38,658 nucleotides of DNA, taken from assembly GCA_017406465.1 (NCBI GenBank), contig JAFQYM010000057.1, forward strand, positions 1-38,658. The letters are read 5' to 3'. Positions 1-8,235 of the stretch are shown piece after piece (position 1 is the first letter of the stretch; every line of letters starts with the position of its first letter). The position numbers and the translations under genes were made by a program. The notes under the pieces are model-generated. The model was given only the letters and a program-made list of their open reading frames with translations, was not told where the DNA came from and did not search any database. Origin of the DNA: Kiritimatiellia bacterium. Its GTDB lineage: Bacteria > Verrucomicrobiota > Kiritimatiellia > RFP12 > UBA1067.

Positions 1-3000
1 GAAGCGCCCACCTTCGCGCCGTTCTGCACCGTCACGCTCTTCCCGGCCGTCATCGCGAGGTTCGCGGAATCGCCGTCGGCTATCACAGGCGCGCTTCCGT
101 CCGTCGGAATCTCGAAGGCCCCCGCCTTCACGACAGCGCCGGGTGCTGTATCCGAGCCAATGGTGATATCGCCTTCCGTAGCCGTGAGCGTCACGCCAGT
201 TTCGCCGACGACAGCGCCATCGACTTCAACATTCGTCTTGGCCTTGAGTTCTGCCGTCGTGCCGGCAGCAACAGCAGTATTGACCTTGATACCCGACTCC
301 GTAGATTCTAGCTCGACACTCGTCCCAGCCCTTACGCCGCCAACCTGCGTGCTCTCGTTTTCATGGTCGATAAGCGTCTTGTCCGAAGTGTCTTCCGGCC
401 ACAGCACCTCCGAGACCTTGAGGTCTTCCCCTTCTGCTATAGCGGAATCAACGGTGAGCTTGCCCTTGGCGGACACCTTGACATATCCCTCGGCGTCATA
501 GGAGATGGTATGATCGGCGGAGTCGGTAAACTCAACATCGACATTTCCACCTGTCTTTGTGATTAGATTGCCGGTCGCGTTGTCTATGTCGACGTCGTCC
601 TTGCCCTTAGCATATATCGCTGTTGCGTCAACGCTCGCCGCATGGATGCCGCCGTTGTCGGCAAGCAGCGCCGCCGTGTCCGCTGCCGTCGCATCGGCCT
701 TCAGTTCGATATTCCTATCCGTCGACTCGACGAGAAGGTCGCTTCCGGTTCCCGCCGCCGTAAGCGCACCGTCCGCCACTCCGGTTTCCTTCCTCGTCGT
801 CACGTTGCCCTTGGCAACCAGCGTCACGTTCTTTCCGCTCACTCCGGCGCCGACCGTTATCGCGCCCTCGGTGGCCTCAAGCCTGATGTCCTGCCCCGAC
901 ACCTTCGCCGACGTGGCATCCGCAACCGTCAAGTTGCCCGTCGCCGCCCTTATGCGCACGTCGCCATCAGTTGTATCAGTTGCCGTCACTTCGGTCACCG
1001 AGATGTCGTCCTTGTCGTTGAGAGCCACCGACTTCGCAGTCGCAGTAACAGACTTGAAGTCGTTCGCCTCGTTCTGCGCGTCGATCGCGCCATTCTCCGC
1101 CGTCAGCGTAGTCTCGCCATTGTCCGCGACGAGCGCACCCTCCGCCAGAATGCCGCCCTCGCCCTTCGCGGTCACGTCGAGCGTGCCGTCGGCCGTAACA
1201 GTGCCGAGGACGTAGACGCCCTGCTTCGTGATGCCAGAGGTTGCGACTGTCGCCTCGGTCTCGCCGTTCGCCGTGACGGCGACAGTCCCGCCAGCCTCCT
1301 CCACCGCCGTAGCCGTGACGGTCGAGCCGGAGTTCACGAGGACCGACCCAGCGGACTCAATCACGACGTCCTTCGCCGCGACCGTGCCGGCCGCCGCGCC
1401 GCCGACCATCACGCCGGCAAGCTGCCCCGCCTCGTACGTCGCAGCGCCGCCGCCCGCCGTCAGAAGCTCCGCGTCAGTGGTCTTCAGCGTCGCCGTGCCC
1501 TTCGCGGCAGTCACGCTGCCGCCGTCAATTGCCACGAACTCCTTCGCAGTCGCGGTGACATCGCCGTCAGAAGAAGCGACCTCGCCGCCAATCTGCACGG
1601 ACTTGTCGCCCTCCAGGGACACGCCCGTCTTGCCGCCAACGGTTCCGGCAACCCTCACGCTCTTCCCGGCGCCGGTCGCCTTGACGGAGACCGCGCCGCT
1701 CTCGGCCACTACCGAGCCGATGACGTCCGCATTGCCGGCCGCCTCGATGTCAACCGCGCCGGACGTCGCCTTGACGGTCTTACCGGCCGCGACGTTGACG
1801 AAGTCGCCGGCGTCGAGGTCAACGGACTCGCCGGTGATGTCCCCCTTCACGCGCATCTTGGCACCAGCAGTCATGACTACATTGCCCTCTGTTGCCGTCG
1901 CCTGGGCGACCGTAACGTCGTCCTTGTCGAAGAACGCCACCGACTTCGCCGTAGCCATCACGCTCTTGAAGTCGTTATCCGCGTTCTGCGCGCTGATCGC
2001 GCCGTTTTCGGCAGAAAACGTCGCCGCGCCGTCGGCAGCCGTCACCAAGACCTTGCCGCTGTCGAGGGAGATATTGCCGGTTTCGGCCGTAAGATCAATC
2101 GACGCGCCTGACAGCTCTGCGCCATTATACATTGTTATGTCTCCAGCTTTCGCCGTCAGCTTGACAGCACCGCTGGCCGTGACGCCAGTGACGTCCGTAT
2201 ACGCGTCATTTTCGATGCCGATTGGGGCATTGTTTACGATTTCGACATCGCCATTGTCGGCCCTTGCGCTAAAATGCGGGCCAATGGCGTTCCCATCGTT
2301 GTCGAGCTTCACGGACGAGCCATAGAACCTCGCTCCATCTGACGTCTTGATGTCTCCTGTCTCATTTTGCGTGATTGTCTTCGTGTATTCGACAGGATCG
2401 CCGGACGGACCTGCCTCAACGTATAGAATCATCCCGTCGATACCTGCAATTACGACATCGTCTTTTTCCTTGATTTCGATTTTACTGCCCTTCACTTTCA
2501 CAGAGCCAAACTGGTTTTCCGTGCCAAGCAACGCCACGTTCGCTCCGGAGCCGTCCGAGTACTCCGCCGTGATGTCCACAAGCCCTTCAACGACAGCCGA
2601 ACCAGGCTGCGAGACACTTCCGCCCGCCCTGACGGTAAGTGATTCCGCCTCCAGGGCGCCAAGGTCCAATGCAGTGGATGTCGTTACGGAAACGTCATCT
2701 CCCTTGCCCTGCAAAGCGCCTACTTCGTTGGCGGCCGAGGCAAGCGAAATGTCCTTGCCTTCGGCATTGACGGTCAGCGTCATGGCCTTGATCGTGTCGC
2801 CTGCAAGTTCCCCGCCCTGCGTGGCCGCGTCATTGAGGATGACTTCGTCCGCCTGGATGAGCGCTCTATCTGGATCGGAATTTACCGCGTTCTGCTCCAG
2901 TACGCCGTTGATCGTGATTTGAACGGTATCCGACGCGCCAAGCGTGCCGTCCGCCTGGGTGAAGTCGCCGTTCACGGTAATCGTCTTGTCGCCGTTGTCG

Positions 3001-5129
3001 ACGATTTCGCAACCGTTCTGCTGGACGTCAGCATTGATGACATTCGCATAAAGCTTGCCGTCACCGGTTTGTGTGAACTCAGCCGCTGTCAGCTCGTTGG
3101 CACGAATTTCACCTCCGTCCTGCAAAAGATCGCCATTGTCCGTATCATTCTTCATCACAACAAGGTTGCCGCCGTTCTCGCCATCCGTGTCTGCATTGAC
3201 GCTGCCTTTAAGCGTGACACCCTCGCCAGCGGTCAAAGTGATGCCGTCCTTGGCCTCAAGCTTTTTTCCGGTATCCTGCTCAATGGTCTTGGAGGCCGTC
3301 AGGACGGCAGCTCCGACCTGGACATCGTCCTTGAGCGCAATGTCCTCGGCATCATTCACGGTGAACGTGCCGCTGGCCTCTACGGAATCCTTGATGGTGA
3401 CATCCTTGCCGTTGCCCTGGAGGGTTATGTTGCCACTTCCGTCGGCAGCCACTTTGCCATAGTCGAAATCGTTGCTATCGCCCTTGATGTCAACGTTGCC
3501 ACCAGTAACATCGACGGTGCCCTTTATGACGTTGCCGTCATTGGAAAAAGCTATTTCACCGCCTTCGGCGCCAAGCGAGACTTTGGCGGATTCGGAAGTG
3601 ACCTTGACAACACCGTCCGCACTGATTATCCCCTTAGACGTCATCGCAAGGCTGTCAACCGCCGTGACGGAGCCGTCGTCGGTAACGAGAATGCCGGCAG
3701 GATCGTCCTTCTTGAGCCCAAGCTCGGAATGGTCCTTGCTGAGCGTGGCGCGATCTGTAGTCTCGAGGGTCACGCCCTTGCCGGAGACCGCTCCGTTCAC
3801 CGCCACGTACTCCCCGCCGGACATCGTGACGGACTCGGTCGCCGCAACGGAGCCAGCGAGCACCTGCGACGACATCTTGCCTTCCATCGTCACGTTCTTG
3901 CCGGAGACCGAAGCATTGGGATTGTAGGAGCTGCCGTCGAAGCCGACCTTCACGCTCTTTGCCGTCTCGTCGGCGCCGCCCGTCGCCTTGAGGACGACGC
4001 TCTCTGCGGCGGCCACCGTCCCGCCCATGTTGACGTTGCCGACCGCGTTGATCGTCACGTCGCCGGTCTTGGACTCGACCGTCGCGGCCGTGCCGACGTT
4101 GACATAGCTGCCGGCCGTCACTTCGACGTCACCACCAGTCGCCGTGACGTCGCCGTCCACAGCAACGCGCCCCGCCGCCGTCGCACTTGCGGACTTGCCC
4201 TGCAAGAGCTTTCCAGAGGCAACAGACATCTGCTTGTAGCTGATGACGGGCGCAGACGCACCCTCGGCGGCAAGCGTCTTGAACACAATGTCGCCCTCGG
4301 CCTTCACAGCGCCTTTGACCGAAATGGAGCCCTCCGTAACAACGGTCAAGTCACCTGCATGGCCAGTGTCGCCGAAATCGACATCGCCTAAATCGACTGC
4401 GATATCCTTGAGAACGTCTGTGTCATCTGTGAAATCGCTTATATTGATCGTCACCTTGCCGCCGGCCACATCGTCGACGACAGCCATCTTGTCCGCAGCG
4501 CCGATGGAGACACTGCCGACACTCTTGAAGTTGGCGCCATCCACCGACACGGACTTGCCGAGCAGCGCTATTCTGTCGGCGGTGAATGTCGAGGCCCCGA
4601 CATCTACGGCGCCGCCAAACGAGCCGAACGTCGGGGTGGTCGCGGAGCCATCCCTAAGGTCGTCCGCATTATTGACCGTGCCGGCAGCGGCGGCAAACAC
4701 GCCTTCGAGGTTCACGATCGCATTCGCGCCAAAGGCAACGCCGCTGGGGTTGATTACCCAGACGCCGCCTGCGGTGCCGTTTATCATTCCGTCGATCTGC
4801 GACTTCCCCGCCGCGCCGTCTACGAGATTGAAGAACGTCGAAGCGGCACCGTTGAAGGACATGCGCTGGTTTAAGCCGATATTGAACTTCGTCCAGTCAA
4901 GCACCCCCACGGGAGACGACGACTCAAACGTGAGCGCATCCGCGGTATTCTCGGACATCGTCACGCGAGTAAGCTTCTCGAGAACAGCATTTCCGCCAAG
5001 GAGCGACTCTCCCGCGAACGCCGGAAGGGACGCAACGCAGAGCATCGCGAAAGCGGAAATCGTCGCAACAAGCTTGCAAGCAGCCCTGCGACGGCGAAAC
5101 ACCTGGAACCTGAAGATACCCTTGTTCAT
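1..5129 (-). CDS. TpsA-type filamentous haemagglutinin-like adhesin (partial, C-terminus outside window)
   Basis: The frame is open from the ATG at 5127-5129 to the window edge, at least 1709 codons. An AGGAGGG ribosome site lies just upstream. The N-terminus starts MNKGIFRF, has an arginine run and a hydrophobic stretch, and ends in a probable signal-peptidase site at LPAFA, about residue 39. A TPS/haemagglutination domain follows (about residues 40-160) with the hallmark INPSGVAFGANAIVN. The rest is a low-complexity Gly/Ala/Val/Asp/Thr repeat region, as expected for a right-handed beta-helix. One 31-residue unit occurs twice. Family knowledge: such proteins are exported to the cell surface through a dedicated TpsB pore. 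The tpsB gene ends 21 nt upstream, so the two form an operon. Whether this is an adhesin or carries a C-terminal toxin cannot be told without the missing end. Confidence 0.93.
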   Translation of the reverse strand, partial: MNKGIFRFQVFRRRRAACKLVATISAFAMLCVASLPAFAGESLLGGNAVLEKLTRVTMSENTADALTFESSSPVGVLDWTKFNIGLNQRMSFNGAASTFFNLVDGAAGKSQIDGMINGTAGGVWVINPSGVAFGANAIVNLEGVFAAAAGTVNNADDLRDGSATTPTFGSFGGAVDVGASTFTADRIALLGKSVSVDGANFKSVGSVSIGAADKMAVVDDVAGGKVTINISDFTDDTDVLKDIAVDLGDVDFGDTGHAGDLTVVTEGSISVKGAVKAEGDIVFKTLAAEGASAPVISYKQMSVASGKLLQGKSASATAAGRVAVDGDVTATGGDVEVTAGSYVNVGTAATVESKTGDVTINAVGNVNMGGTVAAAESVVLKATGGADETAKSVKVGFDGSSYNPNASVSGKNVTMEGKMSSQVLAGSVAATESVTMSGGEYVAVNGAVSGKGVTLETTDRATLSKDHSELGLKKDDPAGILVTDDGSVTAVDSLAMTSKGIISADGVVKVTSESAKVSLGAEGGEIAFSNDGNVIKGTVDVTGGNVDIKGDSNDFDYGKVAADGSGNITLQGNGKDVTIKDSVEASGTFTVNDAEDIALKDDVQVGAAVLTASKTIEQDTGKKLEAKDGITLTAGEGVTLKGSVNADTDGENGGNLVVMKNDTDNGDLLQDGGEIRANELTAAEFTQTGDGKLYANVINADVQQNGCEIVDNGDKTITVNGDFTQADGTLGASDTVQITINGVLEQNAVNSDPDRALIQADEVILNDAATQGGELAGDTIKAMTLTVNAEGKDISLASAANEVGALQGKGDDVSVTTSTALDLGALEAESLTVRAGGSVSQPGSAVVEGLVDITAEYSDGSGANVALLGTENQFGSVKVKGSKIEIKEKDDVVIAGIDGMILYVEAGPSGDPVEYTKTITQNETGDIKTSDGARFYGSSVKLDNDGNAIGPHFSARADNGDVEIVNNAPIGIENDAYTDVTGVTASGAVKLTAKAGDITMYNGAELSGASIDLTAETGNISLDSGKVLVTAADGAATFSAENGAISAQNADNDFKSVMATAKSVAFFDKDDVTVAQATATEGNVVMTAGAKMRVKGDITGESVDLDAGDFVNVAAGKTVKATSGAVDIEAAGNADVIGSVVAESGAVSVKATGAGKSVRVAGTVGGKTGVSLEGDKSVQIGGEVASSDGDVTATAKEFVAIDGGSVTAAKGTATLKTTDAELLTAGGGAATYEAGQLAGVMVGGAAAGTVAAKDVVIESAGSVLVNSGSTVTATAVEEAGGTVAVTANGETEATVATSGITKQGVYVLGTVTADGTLDVTAKGEGGILAEGALVADNGETTLTAENGAIDAQNEANDFKSVTATAKSVALNDKDDISVTEVTATDTTDGDVRIRAATGNLTVADATSAKVSGQDIRLEATEGAITVGAGVSGKNVTLVAKGNVTTRKETGVADGALTAAGTGSDLLVESTDRNIELKADATAADTAALLADNGGIHAASVDATAIYAKGKDDVDIDNATGNLITKTGGNVDVEFTDSADHTISYDAEGYVKVSAKGKLTVDSAIAEGEDLKVSEVLWPEDTSDKTLIDHENESTQVGGVRAGTSVELESTESGIKVNTAVAAGTTAELKAKTNVEVDGAVVGETGVTLTATEGDITIGSDTAPGAVVKAGAFEIPTDGSAPVIADGDSANLAMTAGKSVTVQNGAKVGA
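1002..1094 (-). repeat. TpsA internal repeat, copy A
   Basis: A 31-codon unit inside the adhesin gene, read on the minus strand, starting NGAIDAQNEANDFKSV and ending in DKDDI. It matches copy B at 1914-2006 at 24 of 31 residues and is the same length, 912 nt away. The repeated unit is probably one turn group of the beta-helix. Confidence 0.8.
1914..2006 (-). repeat. TpsA internal repeat, copy B
   Basis: Second copy of the 31-codon unit, starting NGAISAQNADNDFKSV and ending in DKDDV. More degenerate relatives (for example a KDDV motif encoded near 2430-2470) occur further toward the N-terminus, so A and B look like the youngest duplication. Confidence 0.8.
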
Positions 5130-5150
5130 TTCTTTGCCCTCCTATCTAAA

Positions 5151-7013
5151 TTAGAACTGCACCTGCATGGAAAGGTACACCTCCATGCTGTCGTCGTCAG
5201 CCCAATCGGTGTCGTGAAGCGGGAACGCTAGGTCGCACTTGAGCTGAGTGTACTTGGTGACTGAAAGACGGGCACCAAGTCCTGCGGAATAGATAAACTC
5301 GCTATCGTCATATCCAGACGGCAAGTCGTTGAATGCCGTGTAGCCCCAGTCAATAAAGCCAAGGAACTGGAGGCGGTCAAACGCCGACTTGTTGGTGCGG
5401 TCGCCGAACATCGCCGCAAATGTGTCGACAAGGATCGGAGTCCTCAACTCGACCGTGCCATATACGCCGTAGTCTCCGAGGTAGCCGCGGGAGTGATAGC
5501 CCCTCAGGCAGTTGTAGCCGCCGAGAGACAGCTTTTCGACGGGGATTAGCGTATCGGTGGTATATTGCCCCTCAAGCTTCAAGAACAGAATCCACTGGTG
5601 GAGATCTTGATTGGTCGCCTCGTCGTACCATCCGAAAAGCGGCTGAAGTCTGGCGAGCTGCCAGCGGAAAAGCCAGTAGTGCTCTTCCGCGTCGGTCCAC
5701 ATCTCGTCGAGCTTGTCGTCGCCATTCATGAGGTTGTAAACTGCCTGAACTGTCGCAAAGTTTCGTCCTCCGAGGAAATCGGCCTTTTTGCCCGTGTAAC
5801 TAAGCGCCGCCGAAAGCGGCAGAATTGTCGCGCTGCGTTTCTGTAGCTTCGTGCTATAGGCAGAATACTGGTCCTCTATGTAACGCCAAAGAATGCCAAC
5901 CGAAAGAGCAAGGAGGTGATTGTCGTCGTCGTAGAGGTTTTCCGTGTGCTGGAGGCCGCCAAAGTAGCCCGACCCCTCAAGATCAAGCCGCGGCACGATG
6001 TCGTCAACGTCGAGCTTTGAATAGCCACCGTAAAGCGTAGTTGCGCCGCCCCTCCACCAATGGTGCGGAAGCATGTAAGATCCGGCGAGGCTGAACAACT
6101 CCCCGCCAAAGCTCATCGAGGGCGAAAACGTCAGCACGTCGTCGTGCTTTGTAAGGTTCAAGTATTGCGCCGTTAGCGAAGTCTGCCACTCTTCGACCTC
6201 CTCCATGCCGTAGTTGTTCACTTCCCAGACCATGTGGAACGGGCAGCTCTCACGCACATCCAGGCTAATATCTGCATAGCGTACTACACGCCTATCGGCA
6301 CCGACACCCTCTATCGGCTTACGAACGCTTATGGAGGTGTCAATCGTAAGGTCTGGATGCGAGTTTGCATCGAAAAGCGCGCTCCTAAGGCGCCTGTAAT
6401 CAAAGGTATCACCTTCATGTATCTTGTCAAACCGCGAAATAATCTGGCCTCGCGAATACCAGAAGCCTTCATCTTTATCGCCATCAAAGCTAAGTGTAAG
6501 CGTTCCAAAGCGCCCCTCATCAATCACCAGTGAAAGCGTCTTGGATGCCGCGTCATACGAACCGGACCGGTACGGCAAAATGCGGACGAGATAGTATCCC
6601 TGCCCCATCAGGTCCTTCTGGACCTTCGCCACGGCGGCGGAGACTTCGCCCTCTGTGCGCACCCCCGGCCCGCCAAGGGCCTCCAGAATTCGTCCACCAA
6701 CACCTTCTCGCTCGGCAAAGTCGGCAGAGCCGAGAATGGCAACAGTCTCTATTTCACCTATCTGCCTGCCGTTCGCAGGCGAAGCATTGGCAACTCCAGC
6801 GGTGTCACCGGCAGTTACAGGCGCTATGGCAACGGCCTTCCTCGACGACTCGACACTTGGCGTGATAACGCGGTTCTCCGCCTCTCGACCGACGCCTCCA
6901 ACGCCAGCCATTGGGCCAAGGGCATCATCTGCGCATGCAGAATAGGCAATAATGACAGTTGCGGCGACGGCAAAAACAGCCACACCACTTCCAACGGAAC
7001 ATTGCTGTCTCAT
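5151..7013 (-). CDS. TpsB two-partner secretion outer-membrane transporter (ShlB/FhaC family)
   Basis: A 620-residue protein, a usual length for the family. It has a signal peptide (residues 1-28), a POTRA-like region at about 90-170 and then a C-terminal barrel domain. Two Omp85/TpsB signatures are visible: the L6-loop LRGY at 503-506 and FIDWG at 553-557. The last residue is Phe, as in many outer-membrane barrels. Family knowledge: it recognises the TPS domain of its partner and threads it across the outer membrane. It lies 21 nt before the TpsA gene, so the partner is clear. The start ATG has an AAGGA element about 8 nt upstream. The promoter at 7049-7078 is shared in sequence with that of the pilus operon. 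Confidence 0.93.
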   Translation of the reverse strand: MRQQCSVGSGVAVFAVAATVIIAYSACADDALGPMAGVGGVGREAENRVITPSVESSRKAVAIAPVTAGDTAGVANASPANGRQIGEIETVAILGSADFAEREGVGGRILEALGGPGVRTEGEVSAAVAKVQKDLMGQGYYLVRILPYRSGSYDAASKTLSLVIDEGRFGTLTLSFDGDKDEGFWYSRGQIISRFDKIHEGDTFDYRRLRSALFDANSHPDLTIDTSISVRKPIEGVGADRRVVRYADISLDVRESCPFHMVWEVNNYGMEEVEEWQTSLTAQYLNLTKHDDVLTFSPSMSFGGELFSLAGSYMLPHHWWRGGATTLYGGYSKLDVDDIVPRLDLEGSGYFGGLQHTENLYDDDNHLLALSVGILWRYIEDQYSAYSTKLQKRSATILPLSAALSYTGKKADFLGGRNFATVQAVYNLMNGDDKLDEMWTDAEEHYWLFRWQLARLQPLFGWYDEATNQDLHQWILFLKLEGQYTTDTLIPVEKLSLGGYNCLRGYHSRGYLGDYGVYGTVELRTPILVDTFAAMFGDRTNKSAFDRLQFLGFIDWGYTAFNDLPSGYDDSEFIYSAGLGARLSVTKYTQLKCDLAFPLHDTDWADDDSMEVYLSMQVQF

Positions 7014-7048
7014 TTGTTTATTCCTTACTTTTGCGAAAAGTATTTAAC

Positions 7049-7078
7049 ATTGTATAACATTGATATACGCGATTGCAA
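7049..7078 (-). promoter_or_regulatory. Promoter with embedded dyad upstream of tpsB
   Basis: On the minus strand there is a -35 TTGCAA (7073-7078), an 18-nt spacer and a -10 TACAAT (7049-7054). The spacer and -10 hold a GTATA/TATAC inverted repeat. The 30-bp block is identical at 24 positions to the one upstream of cpaB at 32681-32710, including the 18-nt spacing. This much similarity between two non-coding sites 25 kb apart suggests a common regulator. Confidence 0.65.
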
Positions 7079-7109
7079 CAGGAAATTCAAGCAAATTTTC
7101 GTAGAAAAA

Positions 7110-8171
7110 TTACAAATCGACACCAGCTATCTGCGCCTGATCCGCAAAAGACGGCGCATTTACTGCCTCAAAATGGCCTTCCACACGTCCATCTGGCGCA
7201 ATAGAGACCGTCTTCCAACGGACAAGCTCGCGCACCCGGTACTCGCCTTGCGCAAGCGGCTCAACTTCTGCGACCGACACGATCTTGCGCGAGCCGTCCG
7301 ACAGTCGAGCGGTGTGGACCACGGCGTCGATAGCACTTGCGACCTGCGAGCGCAATGCCACAAGCGGGATGTCTATTCCGCTCAAAAGAGCGCAAGTCTC
7401 GATTCGACTTAGACAGTCTATAGGGGAATTCGCATGAATCGTGCTCATTGACCCGGCGTGGCCGGTGTTGAGCGCCTGGAGAAGGTCCAACGCCTCGCCG
7501 CCGCGGATTTCGCCAATCACGATGCGGTCGGGCCTAAGTCGAAGGGCCGAACGTATCAAGTCGCGTATTGTAACCTCGCCCTGTCCGTTCTTATCCGCCT
7601 TGCGAGTCTCAAATGGGACAATATGCCGTTGCTGAAGCTGGAGTTCCGTGGCGTCTTCAATCACCAAGACTCGCTCGCCCTCCGGAATGAACGAACTGAG
7701 CGCATTGAGAACCGAGGTCTTGCCGGAGCTCGTCGCGCCAGAGACAATGACGTTCTTGTGCAGGAGCACGAGCGCTCGTATCAACTTGCGAGTTCTATCG
7801 TCCAGGCTCCCGTATTCTTGCATCTTGTCAATCGTCAACGTGTCCTTCTTGAACTTTCGAATGGCGATCACGGTGCCGACGCGGCTGAGCGGCGGAATTA
7901 CGGCATGGACGCGCGATCCATCCGGAAGCCGCGCGTCAAGGCGCGGATGCATCTCGTCGAGCATGCGCCCCACCGACTTAGCAATGTTTGCCGCGGCCGC
8001 CCTGAGGGCAGCCTCGCTAACAAACTTAGCAGGCACCTCCTCAAGCTTGCCGCGCCGCTCTATATACACCTGCTGCGGACCGTTTATCAAGACTTCCGAA
8101 ACGGAGTCGTCCTCGAGATACTCGCGCACCGGCGCAAGAAACAAGACCAGAAACGAATTGTTGTTTTCCAT
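7110..8171 (-). CDS. Second CpaF/TadA/TrbB-type secretion ATPase
   Basis: A 353-residue hexameric-type secretion ATPase. Visible motifs are Walker A GATSSGKT (145-152), the Asp-box region around IEDATEL, Walker B DRIVIGE (215-221) and the His-box TIHANSP. It lacks the FHA domain and long N-terminal region of the other ATPase of this window (28480-30162), and starts almost at the conserved N-terminal domain. In length it resembles TrbB/VirB11-like proteins as much as CpaF. It sits between the kinase gene and the tps pair, with its own promoter candidate in the 60-nt gap upstream. Family knowledge: such ATPases power pilus extension, retraction or substrate transfer. Inference: it may be a retraction motor or an alternative motor for the second Flp pilin. 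An AGGA ribosome site precedes the ATG. Confidence 0.88.
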   Translation of the reverse strand: MENNNSFLVLFLAPVREYLEDDSVSEVLINGPQQVYIERRGKLEEVPAKFVSEAALRAAAANIAKSVGRMLDEMHPRLDARLPDGSRVHAVIPPLSRVGTVIAIRKFKKDTLTIDKMQEYGSLDDRTRKLIRALVLLHKNVIVSGATSSGKTSVLNALSSFIPEGERVLVIEDATELQLQQRHIVPFETRKADKNGQGEVTIRDLIRSALRLRPDRIVIGEIRGGEALDLLQALNTGHAGSMSTIHANSPIDCLSRIETCALLSGIDIPLVALRSQVASAIDAVVHTARLSDGSRKIVSVAEVEPLAQGEYRVRELVRWKTVSIAPDGRVEGHFEAVNAPSFADQAQIAGVDL

Positions 8172-8207
8172 TGTTATATTCCTATGACATACAGTCTTAT
8201 GGTGGGT

Positions 8208-8235
8208 AGTATAGCAAAATTATCACATTTGTCAC
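8208..8235 (-). promoter_or_regulatory. Promoter candidate for the second CpaF gene
   Basis: Minus strand -35 GTGACA (8230-8235), 16-nt spacer and -10 TATACT (8208-8213). The -35 overlaps the stop codon of the upstream kinase gene. It would give the ATPase a transcript independent of the long upstream operon. Confidence 0.45.

Noticed and set aside
559..4391. Long plus-strand open frames opposite the adhesin gene
   Set aside because: They are antisense shadows of a repetitive, GC-biased minus-strand gene. Their products are Ser/Ala/Val- or Arg/His-rich low-complexity sequence and lack ribosome sites.
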